The translations under genes and the position numbers were made by a program. Below the pieces are notes generated by a model. It saw only the letters and a list, made by a program, of their open reading frames with translations, ran no database searches and was not told the DNA's origin. Below are positions 24,348 to 33,765 of a DNA stretch of 64,000 nucleotides, one piece after another. The number at the start of each line of letters is the position of its first letter. The stretch's first letter is position 1. Origin of the DNA: Lentisphaerota bacterium (GTDB taxonomy: Bacteria; Verrucomicrobiota; Kiritimatiellia; UBA8416; JAUUYL01); NCBI GenBank assembly GCA_030590485.1, contig JAUUYL010000002.1:1-64000 (forward strand). The letters run 5' to 3'.

Positions 24348-25664
24348 TTAGAAACTATACCGAACCCCACCATATACATTATTATTTCTCTTAAACTGCC
24401 CGAAGAAAGTGTAATCATCTTCACCGAAGAAAACATTTCCCCCCGCTGTGACAAGCCAGGCATCATTCACCTTATACTTAACAACAGGCCTTACATACCC
24501 ATCGCTGTCCGTAGGCGAATAATAAGTAAACAGCGATATCACCATATTCTGACTCATTGCCTGTTTCGTTAAACGCAATGTAACAACCTGCCTGTCTTCA
24601 TCTTTCGCATTCTGCCCTTCAAGCAGAACCGACTTGTAGCTGGTGTAATCCTGCATCTGCTCAACATAATACTGCACTCCCATAGAAAGCTCCTTCAACA
24701 GCTCCCGCTCGTAGCCGACCAAAGCCCTGATCTCATCATTCGGAATATACAAATCAGTCCCATCAAAATCGTCTTTAGAATCATAATAACCACATTCAAA
24801 ATTAACTAACCCCTTACCAAGGCCACCGCGAATACTTGCCCCGTAAACCGCCAACTCAGGAAAGATTGGCTTCATTGCCGCAGGATCCATCCCCTCAGGA
24901 TTCTTCCAATACCCGTCATACAGATACACTGCAAGTTCATAGCCAGCAATATTGCCATAAGCGCGAACTGCAACCTCATCATCCTCAAACCAGTCATCGG
25001 GCTTAACAGGATCAACAATCGCATCTCTGCCCGCCCTTTCTCCAAGCCCGGGATTCCAATATGATATTCTGTGCCCACTTATATAGCGGTCCGAATCAAA
25101 ACGCGGCGTATAAGCGACATCTATGCTTACAGCCCCAGGGAAAAGACTTATAAAAAATGCGTCTGACGGCGCTTTTAAATATTCAACATCACGCCCACTG
25201 AAGAACGACTGCCAGTCTTTAGGAAACAAATCATTGATAAAAAGAAGGTCGCCTGTCCCCCATGTGAGAATCTGACGCCCGATCTTGACATCCATAAAGT
25301 CGACTGGCGATATAAGGACATTTGCTTCTCTCAAATCAATAAACCCAGTACCCTCTTCAATATCAAGGTCGTCTTCTAGTGCCACTTCATCATGCAAAAA
25401 GTCAGCACGAACCTGTATCGTTGACAAATCACCCATCCTCTGAAGATCAAGTTGAAGCCTCGCCTCGCCCAAGCTCGCATCTTTCTCGTTCAGGTCTTCC
25501 TGAGTCCTCATGCCGCCCCTAACATCAACGAAGCCATGCACATCAATATCCAGCCGGCTCAAGAGTCCTTCATCCTGAGCAGACATAGAAGATGTACAGC
25601 CCAGCAATATCACCAGCGAAACACCAACAACCATCAACCAACAACCATTAACCATTCCCCTCAT
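24348..25664 (-). CDS. Outer-membrane beta-barrel protein of the MMPL export cluster
   Basis: A 438-residue exported protein. A signal sequence with a lipobox-like LLGCTSS comes first. The rest alternates polar and aromatic residues in many beta strands (DIDVHGFVDVRGGMR, VDFMDVKIGRQILTWGTGDL) and ends NNVYGGVRYSF, a typical C-terminal barrel strand with terminal Phe. The GRQ-hxxGTGD segment is seen in DUF1302-like barrels. It overlaps the LolA-like gene by 4 bases. With the MMPL pump and LolA-like protein it probably forms a lipid or hydrophobic-compound export route. Confidence 0.82.
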   Translation of the reverse strand: MRGMVNGCWLMVVGVSLVILLGCTSSMSAQDEGLLSRLDIDVHGFVDVRGGMRTQEDLNEKDASLGEARLQLDLQRMGDLSTIQVRADFLHDEVALEDDLDIEEGTGFIDLREANVLISPVDFMDVKIGRQILTWGTGDLLFINDLFPKDWQSFFSGRDVEYLKAPSDAFFISLFPGAVSIDVAYTPRFDSDRYISGHRISYWNPGLGERAGRDAIVDPVKPDDWFEDDEVAVRAYGNIAGYELAVYLYDGYWKNPEGMDPAAMKPIFPELAVYGASIRGGLGKGLVNFECGYYDSKDDFDGTDLYIPNDEIRALVGYERELLKELSMGVQYYVEQMQDYTSYKSVLLEGQNAKDEDRQVVTLRLTKQAMSQNMVISLFTYYSPTDSDGYVRPVVKYKVNDAWLVTAGGNVFFGEDDYTFFGQFKRNNNVYGGVRYSF

Positions 25665-26443
25665 CGCACTTCCTTTGGAGGACGTCTCAAGAAACGCTCG
25701 GTAAAGATACGTTCACTAAGCCCGATATCATACTTTACATTACTAAACACATTGACCGTACTTGTCCCGGATTTTAAATCGCTGGCAACTGCCTCCATAA
25801 CCGTAGGATACCCCTGGATCACTTCGACTTTCACAGCTTCAACACGGCGATAAAGCTTGTCGTTCTTATCGTAATACTCAGCCTTTTGAGGAATAAAAGT
25901 TTTCTTGTCTACCCAGACATTGTAATAAGAAAACTCAACCGTATCCGAGTCTTTAGGCACGCTCTTAATCTTGTAGTGCGTATCAGAAGACGCCAGAAGC
26001 TCATGCTTGTCGAGATCAATACCGCGACCCGACACATCCTCGTACAGAAAGTCTGACCCCACAAAGCTGGTACGCTTGTCCCCGGGAGCAATACGCTTGT
26101 TTAAGTTCAGCGCCGGAAGCCACAACCACCTGCCGTCAGCCTTGCCAACATGCTTCCAGACCAGAAATGCCATCTTACGCACATCTGCCGGAGCCTTGAA
26201 ATAAACATAAAAGTTCTGATCTCCGCCATCTCCATCCCGCCGCAAGATAGTAAATTCGCGAGTTCTAGCAGAACCCTTGCTATCACTAATAGTCATCTTA
26301 ACATCAGCTTTGCCGTCTTTGCCGGCATAGTACGACGCTTCATTAGCTTTCTTGACAATCTCTTCTACCGAAAGCTCCTGCGCAAAAACACCACTACATA
26401 TGCCCAACACCACAACCATCATTGATATCATTGTTTTCTTCAT
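25661..26443 (-). CDS. LolA-like outer membrane lipoprotein-sorting protein
   Basis: A 260-residue exported protein starting MKKTMISMMVVVLGICSGVFA (signal peptide). The LolA/YfeS-type half-barrel fold is indicated by VEEIVKKANEASYYAGKDGKADVKMTI, RDGDGGDQNFYVYFKAP, the SFVGSDFLYEDVSGR motif, and VDKKTFIPQKAEYYDKN. In MMPL clusters such proteins act as periplasmic shuttles for lipids. The start at 26443 has an AGGAGA site. It follows the MMPL gene closely and overlaps the barrel gene. Confidence 0.88.
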   Translation of the reverse strand: MKKTMISMMVVVLGICSGVFAQELSVEEIVKKANEASYYAGKDGKADVKMTISDSKGSARTREFTILRRDGDGGDQNFYVYFKAPADVRKMAFLVWKHVGKADGRWLWLPALNLNKRIAPGDKRTSFVGSDFLYEDVSGRGIDLDKHELLASSDTHYKIKSVPKDSDTVEFSYYNVWVDKKTFIPQKAEYYDKNDKLYRRVEAVKVEVIQGYPTVMEAVASDLKSGTSTVNVFSNVKYDIGLSERIFTERFLRRPPKEVR

Positions 26444-26474
26444 TGCTTCTCTCCTCATTACCCTGCATCCCACT

Positions 26475-29468
26475 TCAACTATCATTCTTAAATGCCCATG
26501 CTTTCAACATCGTTAACATTGCCGGCAATATAAAAAGTGTTGCCAACCAGGACACCGCCATTATTGCGGCTAGAAAGAATCCTACAGTCTTGTAAGGAAC
26601 CAGCGGCGCAACAAGAAGCGGTGTAAACCCAACCGAAATAGTAACAGCATTCCTGCTGATGGCTTTAGCAGGCTCTTTGAACATCTCGGTACAAGCATCT
26701 TTCCATGAACCCAATTTCTTTTGTTCTTCACGGACTCGCTCAAGAAAATGAATAGCAAAGTCAACACTGAGCCCCAACGTCAACGCAGAAAGAATCGCAA
26801 CAGGCATATCGTAATCCTTTCCGACAAGACCTATAAGTCCATAGATAAATGAGATTGTCACCGTCAGAGGAATCATGGCAAGAAATCCGTATAACGGCGA
26901 ACGAAACAGAACCATCATCATCACAAGCACTACAACAAAACTACTTATAAGTGACGAGAGCATACCGCGAACCATCTTGTCCTGCCATACAACATTCAAA
27001 TACGTCAAACCAGCCCAACCCATGTTCACTGCTACCGGCGACTCTTCCCTGCTTGCAAACGATTCGACTCCTGCGACCACAGCCTCCATATCAACATTGT
27101 CACCGCTCTTGAGCTGAACCCATATATTTACTTCCTGATAATCTTTCGTTATCAGATGGAACAAACTGTCTTTCTTCTTCATTCCTTCAAGCTGAGTGAA
27201 CACCTGCCCTATAGCAGCCGAACTGTCAGGAACATTCCAGCTGGCCCTGTTGCGTGTAGCATATGCCAGCTTCTCCTCTTCTGACGCATCGGCAGGCGGC
27301 TCAACATAATTCAATTCATAGGAGGCTTTCTCCAATGCATCCACAGCTGAAGATGTTTTCCCTACCACTGCAGAGTCCTTAAGATGCTCCTGCAGCCGCT
27401 TAACATACTCTAACATCTCAGGTTGCTTGAACAGAGGGGCAGTAAGCTCAGTTTCCATCTCAAAGACAAACTCCCGAAACGAAAGATCCGCATATTCCTC
27501 ACTAATAGCAAGCGCCTTATCCATAAGCTCATCGCCAGTCAGCCCCTTAAAATCAGCCAAGCGCTGAAGCAATACGGCCTTACCCTCGTCCTTAACACCC
27601 GCGAGCTTGTGCACACTTGCTTCCAGCGAAACATAGGTCAACCCTTCGGGATCAAGATAATTTATCTCATCCGCTAGGGTATTCCACGACACGGTTGCCT
27701 CTCCATCTATCTTCTCCGCTTCGTTGGCAAGCTCTACAAAACACTTTTTCATATCACTGCTGTTCACATTCCTGTACAGCTGTGCGAGTTCCCCAAGTTT
27801 TATGAGAAAAGCGTCTGTCGCCTCCGGCAAGACCGCCCTGAACCGTTTCTCCGCTTCAGCACTTATTACCTTAGCCTTCTCTTCACAATTGTGAGCATCA
27901 GGTCTTTTGGCAGAAAGCGTCAGGTACGCGGTATAAGTACCCCCGAAGTGATTATTAAGAACAACATCGGCGACTCTTATGGGATGAGTCTTCGTGAACC
28001 ACTTAACGGGGTTGTCGTTGACTTGAATACGGGTGATTCCATATATCGATACCATAAGCACAACAACCGTTACACCAAGCGTAAGCTTCCATCTGTGATA
28101 ACTGAAAGAACCCAACCGAGCCAAAACAACACTGAACAATCCATGGGTGCTGACATCATCAGAACGTTTCCGACCTATAGCTTTAAGGGATTTATGAGGA
28201 ACTGCAATCATGATGTATGCAGGTATAAGCGTCATGGTAAGTATCCAGGCCAACGCAACTCCGAATGCCACATGAAGACCAAATACGCGAACAGGAGGAA
28301 TCGGAGTCATCCCCAACGACGCAAACCCCGCTATAGTCGTAAGACTTGTATAAAGCATGGGCCTGAACAAATGCCCCACAACATGCCGCAACGTCTTGGC
28401 CTTGTCATTAAACCGGTGATAAAGATCAAAGAACTCGCTGAGAATATGAACAGAATCAGCAACAGCTATAGGCATCAGGAATATCGCTATCATGGAACTC
28501 ATGATATGCACATCAAAACCCAATCCGATCAGAAGACCCATAGTGGCAATTACGCTTATTACGGCCACTATCATCGGCGCTATGATAAGCGACAAACGTC
28601 TAAAGAAAACCAGAAGCAAAAGAAATATAACCAGTCCAGCAAGGGGCGCCGATGTCGCCATCTGAACAAGCATCTCAACCCCGAATGTATCCTGAGCAAC
28701 TGGCTGCCCTGTGATGAACACCTGATCATCACTACCCCATCCCTTGGTCAACTCCCCGACAAGTGCCGCAGCATTATAACTGTACGTCTTGCTCTTAATA
28801 GGAATATAAACACATATGGCTTTTTCATCCTCGGATACCAAAGTCCCATTGTATAGAGGATTATCCATCGCATCATCACGCAGAACAAGCGCTTCTTCTC
28901 GCGTTGCAGGAGGAGCCTCCATCAAATATTCAAGCTTCAAAGAACCCAATTCTGACTGTTTGATACTATCCACCACACTGGGACTGATAATTTCACGCTT
29001 GATAATGGCACTATTACCTTCGTCGTCAAACAATCTGTTCGGATCATGCTTGAATGCCGTATTAAGAGAGCGACTCCAGGAACTTTCAGGGGTAAGATCT
29101 ATCGTGAGTTCGCTCTTGTCTCCTGTGCGAGGTGTCAACGTAACGACCGGCTTGCCGTCAGGCCCCTGCTTCAAACTCAGCAACTCATAAGTAAGCTCAT
29201 GGATCCGTTGCAATGTCTCCACGTTAAACACGCCATCAGGATGTTTCTCGTTTACGATGCCGACAATAACAAAATCATACAGACTGTACTTCTCTTTGAC
29301 TTGATTGTGAAAAACACGAACATACTCATCTTGAGACAGCATATTCTCAGGATCATTATCGAATTTGACCTTGGGGAACTGAATCGCGAATACCGTAGTC
29401 AAGACTACAATTACAAGCATCACAATCCACGGATGTTTAATACTAAAATTAGTCATAGCAAGCTTCAT
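26475..29468 (-). CDS. MMPL/RND-family transporter
   Basis: A 997-residue inner-membrane exporter with two repeats of a helix, a large periplasmic loop and a five- or six-helix block. The N-terminal loop (KVKFDNDPENMLSQDEYVRVFHNQV) and the helix-4 motif PIAVADSVHILSEFF, repeated in part as LGLSVDFAIHFLERV, are typical of the MMPL/sterol-sensing branch rather than AcrB. Long helical periplasmic inserts lie around residues 520-720. It is encoded with a LolA-like protein and a barrel, implying export of lipid-like cargo such as hopanoid or fatty-acyl molecules (inference). Confidence 0.92.
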   Translation of the reverse strand: MKLAMTNFSIKHPWIVMLVIVVLTTVFAIQFPKVKFDNDPENMLSQDEYVRVFHNQVKEKYSLYDFVIVGIVNEKHPDGVFNVETLQRIHELTYELLSLKQGPDGKPVVTLTPRTGDKSELTIDLTPESSWSRSLNTAFKHDPNRLFDDEGNSAIIKREIISPSVVDSIKQSELGSLKLEYLMEAPPATREEALVLRDDAMDNPLYNGTLVSEDEKAICVYIPIKSKTYSYNAAALVGELTKGWGSDDQVFITGQPVAQDTFGVEMLVQMATSAPLAGLVIFLLLLVFFRRLSLIIAPMIVAVISVIATMGLLIGLGFDVHIMSSMIAIFLMPIAVADSVHILSEFFDLYHRFNDKAKTLRHVVGHLFRPMLYTSLTTIAGFASLGMTPIPPVRVFGLHVAFGVALAWILTMTLIPAYIMIAVPHKSLKAIGRKRSDDVSTHGLFSVVLARLGSFSYHRWKLTLGVTVVVLMVSIYGITRIQVNDNPVKWFTKTHPIRVADVVLNNHFGGTYTAYLTLSAKRPDAHNCEEKAKVISAEAEKRFRAVLPEATDAFLIKLGELAQLYRNVNSSDMKKCFVELANEAEKIDGEATVSWNTLADEINYLDPEGLTYVSLEASVHKLAGVKDEGKAVLLQRLADFKGLTGDELMDKALAISEEYADLSFREFVFEMETELTAPLFKQPEMLEYVKRLQEHLKDSAVVGKTSSAVDALEKASYELNYVEPPADASEEEKLAYATRNRASWNVPDSSAAIGQVFTQLEGMKKKDSLFHLITKDYQEVNIWVQLKSGDNVDMEAVVAGVESFASREESPVAVNMGWAGLTYLNVVWQDKMVRGMLSSLISSFVVVLVMMMVLFRSPLYGFLAMIPLTVTISFIYGLIGLVGKDYDMPVAILSALTLGLSVDFAIHFLERVREEQKKLGSWKDACTEMFKEPAKAISRNAVTISVGFTPLLVAPLVPYKTVGFFLAAIMAVSWLATLFILPAMLTMLKAWAFKNDS

Positions 29469-29505
29469 AATCTACCCTTCCAATCACCACGCATTACAAC
29501 AAACT

Positions 29506-30252
29506 TCACAGGTCCCCGCAGACAGGACATGAATCGTTCTTCTTGAGCTTCAATTTCTTAAATTCCATATTGCGGGCATTATATTGAAGCATATACCCTG
29601 CAAGTATTGTTCCAAATCCGGCAAGAATCTTAATTCCCTCACAAACAGCGATATTACCAGCAATAGCAGCCACTGCGCCAAACACGGGGAATTCACGCTT
29701 CCACCCCTCGGGGAACTCAGGATAGATACATGCGAAACACGGTGTCTCACCAGGAATGATTATTGTTACACGACCCTCCATGCTGTACATCGCCGCATCA
29801 ACAAGCGGCTTACCCTGCTCGACACAGGCCTTGTTCATCGCATAGCGTTCCTGAAAGAGCGGAGCACAGTCAAAGACAACGTCCACTTTCCCAACCAGAT
29901 CAGCTGCATTCTCTTCGGTAACGTTCTCTGGTATTGCCTCGACCTCAAGTGCAGGATTTAATTCAAGCAAACGACGCTTGGCGCATTCTACACGTGGCTT
30001 ATCGAGCTGATCATGTGTCATTAGAATCTGACGATTAAGATCGCTGTTCTTGATATTGCCGCCATGCGCCAGAACAATCTTCCCAATTCCAGCTGCCGCC
30101 AACGCATATGCGACCGGACTACCCAAACCGCCAACTCTACTCACGAGCGCTGCAGAGTTTTTCAGCTTCTCCTGACCCTCTTCGCCAAAATCCGGCTCCC
30201 ATATCTGCCACTCGTACGTTGCCTTCTCTTCCTGCGTCAGTTTATTGCTCAC
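29506..30252 (-). CDS. HesA/MoeB/ThiF-family protein with altered active site
   Basis: A 248-residue E1-like protein. The glycine-rich nucleotide loop (SRVGGLGSPVAYALAAAG), NSDLNRQIL, VVFDCAPLFQERYAMNKAC and the zinc cysteines (TPCFACIYP and CPVC near the end) are present. Compared with MoeB/ThiF, the segment that normally carries the catalytic Cys before GVxGP reads KREFPVFGAVAAIAG with no Cys, and the acidic DxD before the SNLxRQ motif reads HGG. Canonical adenylation and thioester chemistry may be changed. The GTG start at 30252 follows AGGAGG and overlaps the MoaD-like stop region. It is presumably the partner of the MoaD-like protein. Confidence 0.87.
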   Translation of the reverse strand: MSNKLTQEEKATYEWQIWEPDFGEEGQEKLKNSAALVSRVGGLGSPVAYALAAAGIGKIVLAHGGNIKNSDLNRQILMTHDQLDKPRVECAKRRLLELNPALEVEAIPENVTEENAADLVGKVDVVFDCAPLFQERYAMNKACVEQGKPLVDAAMYSMEGRVTIIIPGETPCFACIYPEFPEGWKREFPVFGAVAAIAGNIAVCEGIKILAGFGTILAGYMLQYNARNMEFKKLKLKKNDSCPVCGDL

Positions 30253-30253
30253 A

Positions 30254-30526
30254 TCAACCTCCTGATAACGCTGGGTAAAGCGACAGCTCATCATTATCAC
30301 TCAGGGTCTGATTAGGATCAGTAATCTCATCGTTTACCGACAGAAGAATACTCTTTCGCAAAACGCCCTCATCCGAAAGAACCAGTGTAGAAAAAGCCTC
30401 TCCGTATTTCTCAGACAATATTTTCAGAACAGCATTCGCCGTAACATTGTCCTCAGCGTCCAATTGCTCATCGCCCTTCCCTGCAAGCTGTCGGGACTGA
30501 CCGTAATATGATATTTTTATATTCAT
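30254..30526 (-). CDS. MoaD/ThiS-like ubiquitin-fold sulfur carrier
   Basis: A 90-residue beta-grasp protein (MNIKISYYGQSRQLAGKGD) ending DELSLYPALSGG with the C-terminal Gly-Gly that is activated by an E1-like enzyme. It lies immediately before the ThiF-like gene and 12 bases after the TauE gene. Use could be molybdopterin, thiamine or another thiocarboxylate-dependent path; no other moa or thi genes are in the window, so a dedicated sulfur-transfer role with this E1-like partner is more likely. Confidence 0.9.
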   Translation of the reverse strand: MNIKISYYGQSRQLAGKGDEQLDAEDNVTANAVLKILSEKYGEAFSTLVLSDEGVLRKSILLSVNDEITDPNQTLSDNDELSLYPALSGG

Positions 30527-30537
30527 ACCCCACCCTT

Positions 30538-30918
30538 TTACGTAGTGAAAAACATCTTGATGCCTACCGCAACAACAAAAACACCAAATGCACGACGGAG
30601 CACCACCGCCGGAAGCGATGCTGCAATCCAACTGCCAAAATATGCACCCACAACAGCCAACGGAATCATGACTGCTATAACACCCAAATTCACCCGAATT
30701 TCAGGATTAACATAATAGCGTACAGCACCCATCAGCGCCATGGGCACCATAACCGCCAGACAAGTACCCTGCGCCACCTTTTGCGACATCCCCATAAAAA
30801 TTACGAGAGCCGGAATCAGGAGTATTCCACTCCCTACCCCCAACGCTCCACTCGCCGTTCCTCCCAAGAGGCTGATCAAAAGCAACAAAGGCCAACTGTT
30901 ACGTACCAATTCATTCAT
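30538..30918 (-). CDS. TauE/SafE (TSUP) family half-length membrane protein
   Basis: A 126-residue protein with about four membrane helices. The family motif GGTASGALGVGSGILLIPALVI and the GTCLAVMVPMALMGAVRYY segment match one repeat of TSUP transporters, which move sulfite, sulfoacetate or similar anions. Full-length members have two such repeats; half-length members are known and probably dimerise. It is the first gene of the sulfur-carrier/MMPL transcript and has a good sigma-70 promoter upstream. Confidence 0.87.
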   Translation of the reverse strand: MNELVRNSWPLLLLISLLGGTASGALGVGSGILLIPALVIFMGMSQKVAQGTCLAVMVPMALMGAVRYYVNPEIRVNLGVIAVMIPLAVVGAYFGSWIAASLPAVVLRRAFGVFVVAVGIKMFFTT

Positions 30919-30959
30919 AGCAATCCTCCATGCATGATAATATGCGTTATAACTGATTA

Positions 30960-30988
30960 AATATATTTGAAATTCACTTCAGTGTAAA
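30960..30988 (-). promoter_or_regulatory. Sigma-70 promoter for the TauE-led operon
   Basis: On the minus strand TTTACA is followed after 17 bases by TATATT. It lies 42 bases before the TauE start at 30918. The rest of the 31-kb gap (30989-31079) shows no further gene. Confidence 0.7.
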
Positions 30989-31079
30989 GCTTAGGGTGGT
31001 GTGGATCGAGAATCGGTTCGGTGATCGCAGGGAGATTAAGATGATGATAGGCTCAACGGCGCGCAAGGGACTGCACGCC

Positions 31080-31943
31080 CTACCTTAACCATTCAGTGCA
31101 GGATATCTCAGGATGCAGAATCCTGACAATCTCTCGAAGCATATCAACAAAAATAACCGGCGTGGGACTGCATACCTTATATGAATCAAGAACATGTATA
31201 TTGCCATTTGCCACTGCGGTAATAGTCGAATAATTCATCCATACCTTCTTTTCCACATCTCCGACAATCCCCATCGTCGTAATGATGATGACGTCAGGAT
31301 TCTCACTGACGACTTTTTCTCTGCTGTATATTCCGGAGCTCTCCTGGCTGGCAATATTCTCTCCGCCTGCATACTCAATATAGTCATTCACAAAAGAATC
31401 CTTCGTAACCGTAAAAAGCGGCTTAGAACCTATCTGGACAAATACTCTTTTTGGGGAAACGTCGGCAGTCAACTTTCTAATGTCAGCCACATCCGCATTC
31501 ACCTGGGCAACAATCTGTTCAGCTCGTTCCTGAGCGCCGACAATCTGACCCAACTCAACAAACTCATCACACATCTCAGCAAAACTCTTTGGATTCAGAC
31601 ACCGAACAACGCGAATGCCGAGTGTCTCCAGCTTCTTCACCTGCTCCGGACGCGTCAGATTAGCCGCTATAACCAGATCCGGCTTAAGAGTGACAATCGC
31701 CTCAATATTTGCCTGGATAACATTCCCTATCTTTACTTTGTTTTTCGCATCCTCCGGCAAATTGCAATAAACCGTATTGGCGACAAGCCGTTTATCCACA
31801 CCAAGCAAGTAAAGTTTTTGTGTGATTGCAGGCGCAAGCGAAACGATTCTCTGCGGTGTGGAATATTCCCTCGGAACATCTTTCACCGGCTTACATGACC
31901 CGACAAAAACAACCATCAATATCGCAATACATTTCCGCATCAC
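31080..31943 (-). CDS. btuF: Periplasmic cobalamin/siderophore-type binding protein
   Basis: A 287-residue class III substrate-binding protein. The signal MMRKCIAILMVVFVGSCK has a lipobox (VGSC). Marks are RIVSLAPAITQKLYLLGVDKRLVA, IEAIVTLKPDLVIAA, and the C-terminal lobe VVSENPDVIIITTMG. Its place behind btuB, btuC and btuD genes under a cobalamin riboswitch makes vitamin B12 the likely ligand. It overlaps the ATPase gene by 4 bases. Confidence 0.9.
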   Translation of the reverse strand: MMRKCIAILMVVFVGSCKPVKDVPREYSTPQRIVSLAPAITQKLYLLGVDKRLVANTVYCNLPEDAKNKVKIGNVIQANIEAIVTLKPDLVIAANLTRPEQVKKLETLGIRVVRCLNPKSFAEMCDEFVELGQIVGAQERAEQIVAQVNADVADIRKLTADVSPKRVFVQIGSKPLFTVTKDSFVNDYIEYAGGENIASQESSGIYSREKVVSENPDVIIITTMGIVGDVEKKVWMNYSTITAVANGNIHVLDSYKVCSPTPVIFVDMLREIVRILHPEISCTEWLR

Positions 31944-32758
31944 TCGCCTTCCTTTGCACGCGCGATCTCGTCCGCAGTCACCAGAAGAACAAATGGCTTG
32001 TTAGAGAGCGGGTTTTTCTCAACAACTACAGGCGTCTTATAAACTTCTTCGATAACCTCATAAGTCAACACCTCATGCGGCGTACCTGCTGTATGAATTC
32101 TACCATTATCCAATAATGCCAAGCGGCTACAGTATTCACTGGCAAGATTCAGATCATGCAGCACCATGAGCACCGTCAACCCAAGCGCACTATTGAGATG
32201 TTTAATCAGATCCATCACTTTAACCTGATGAGTGATATCCAAATGCGCTGTGGGTTCATCAAGAAATACCATTCCTGGCTCTTGCGTAAGAGCCCTGGCA
32301 ATCTGCGCCAGCTGCCTCTCTCCGCCGCTAATCTCACTCATCGGCGCATCTTTCAGATGCGTTGTATCCGTCAGCTCCATATACTTGCGCGCAATCTCCT
32401 CATCTTTTGATGATTCGACAAACTGAAAATCGCTGTAGTAAGGAAACCTACCCAGCAAGATATACTCATACACCGACACATTCGCCGACTCTACGCCCTG
32501 CGACACAACTGCAATCTCCCTGGCCAGATCCTTTCGAGAAACATCCCATATCGACCGATCATTAATCATGACTTCACCCGCCCATGGCTTTAATATCCGG
32601 GTAGCCACCTTCAGCAGCGTCGTCTTACCAGAACCGTTTGGACCGATAATGCCAACAAGATCTCCTTTCGCCACAGCAAGATCTATGTCTATCAGAACAG
32701 GATCTTTTCGATACCCCACAGTGACAGTCTTTATATCGAGCACAGCATTACTCACCAC
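31940..32758 (-). CDS. btuD: Cobalamin ABC transporter ATP-binding protein
   Basis: A 272-residue ABC ATPase with Walker A GPNGSGKTTLLK, signature ISGGERQLAQIARAL and Walker B GMVFLDEPTAHLD. It belongs to the FecE/BtuD branch. The start is a GTG overlapping the permease stop (ATGTGGTGAG), with a second in-frame GTG right after it. It provides the energy for the BtuCDF importer. Confidence 0.93.
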   Translation of the reverse strand: MVSNAVLDIKTVTVGYRKDPVLIDIDLAVAKGDLVGIIGPNGSGKTTLLKVATRILKPWAGEVMINDRSIWDVSRKDLAREIAVVSQGVESANVSVYEYILLGRFPYYSDFQFVESSKDEEIARKYMELTDTTHLKDAPMSEISGGERQLAQIARALTQEPGMVFLDEPTAHLDITHQVKVMDLIKHLNSALGLTVLMVLHDLNLASEYCSRLALLDNGRIHTAGTPHEVLTYEVIEEVYKTPVVVEKNPLSNKPFVLLVTADEIARAKEGE

Positions 32759-33759
32759 ATCACCTTTTTCCGGCTTAACGCGTAAATAAAGACAGACCCG
32801 CCTATGATTCCTGTAATTACACCTACAGGCAGCTCGAGAGGCGCAATAATCGTACGGGCAATTGTATCACAGAAAATCAGAAAGGATGCCCCTGCTAGAA
32901 ATGACCCAATAAACAATATACGATGATCAGACCCGGTGAACATTCTGACAAAATGAGGAACAACCAACCCCACAAAACCAATAATGCCAGCAACAGATAC
33001 GCATATACCGGTCAACACCGAAGCCACCAGAAAAAAGAATTTTTTCGTCCTGTCAACATTAACACCCAGATGCATTGCCTCCTCTTCACCAAGCGCGAGC
33101 GCATTGAGGTTCATACTGAAGAAATACGCAGCCACAAGCCCTGCCATAGAAAAAGCAACGGTCATCTTAATAAGAAACTCGTTAGGTTCCTCCAGCGAGC
33201 CCATCACCCAGAAGACTATACCGTGAATATCCTCACTGCGAGACACCGACATGATAAGCATCACTATTGAAGATGAAATAAAGCTAATCATGACTCCGAT
33301 GAGAAGCATCCCCTGAATCCTTAAGCCCTCTTTTCTGGAGCTAATCCCGTAAACTATTAAAATAGTCAAAGCCGCACCAATAAAACCCGAAATAGGGTAC
33401 GCGATAACGCCTACTATCGCGTACAGCTTAAGAACAATCGTCATACATACCCCAAGGGAAGCACCCCCGGAGATCCCCAGCGTATATGGCTCCACCAGCG
33501 GATTACGGAATATCCCCTGTAAAATAGCACCCGCAAGACTAAGCGCACCACCAACCGCAAATGCCAAAATAATCCGCGGTAAGCGAATATCCATCAGAAT
33601 AGTGTGATTCGCCGTTTGCTCTCCACTCAATAAAGTCTTGAGGATATCACTGACAGAAATATGAGTAGACCCAGTTCCAAGGGCAACAACACCCGCAATG
33701 ACGAGTATCGCCAGAAGCGAAAGAACTATTGTTGCCCATCTAATTGTTTTATTGTTCAT
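32752..33759 (-). CDS. btuC: Cobalamin ABC transporter permease (FecCD family)
   Basis: A 335-residue inner-membrane permease of about ten helices. Family marks include RLPRIILAFAVGGALSLAGAILQGIFRNPL, PYTLGISGGASLG, GIIGFVGLVVPHFVRMFTGSDHR and the C-terminal LPVGVITGIIGGSVFIYAL. It is coupled by overlap to btuD and follows btuB closely, forming the inner-membrane channel of the B12 importer. Confidence 0.94.
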   Translation of the reverse strand: MNNKTIRWATIVLSLLAILVIAGVVALGTGSTHISVSDILKTLLSGEQTANHTILMDIRLPRIILAFAVGGALSLAGAILQGIFRNPLVEPYTLGISGGASLGVCMTIVLKLYAIVGVIAYPISGFIGAALTILIVYGISSRKEGLRIQGMLLIGVMISFISSSIVMLIMSVSRSEDIHGIVFWVMGSLEEPNEFLIKMTVAFSMAGLVAAYFFSMNLNALALGEEEAMHLGVNVDRTKKFFFLVASVLTGICVSVAGIIGFVGLVVPHFVRMFTGSDHRILFIGSFLAGASFLIFCDTIARTIIAPLELPVGVITGIIGGSVFIYALSRKKVMW

Positions 33760-33765
33760 ATAGAA

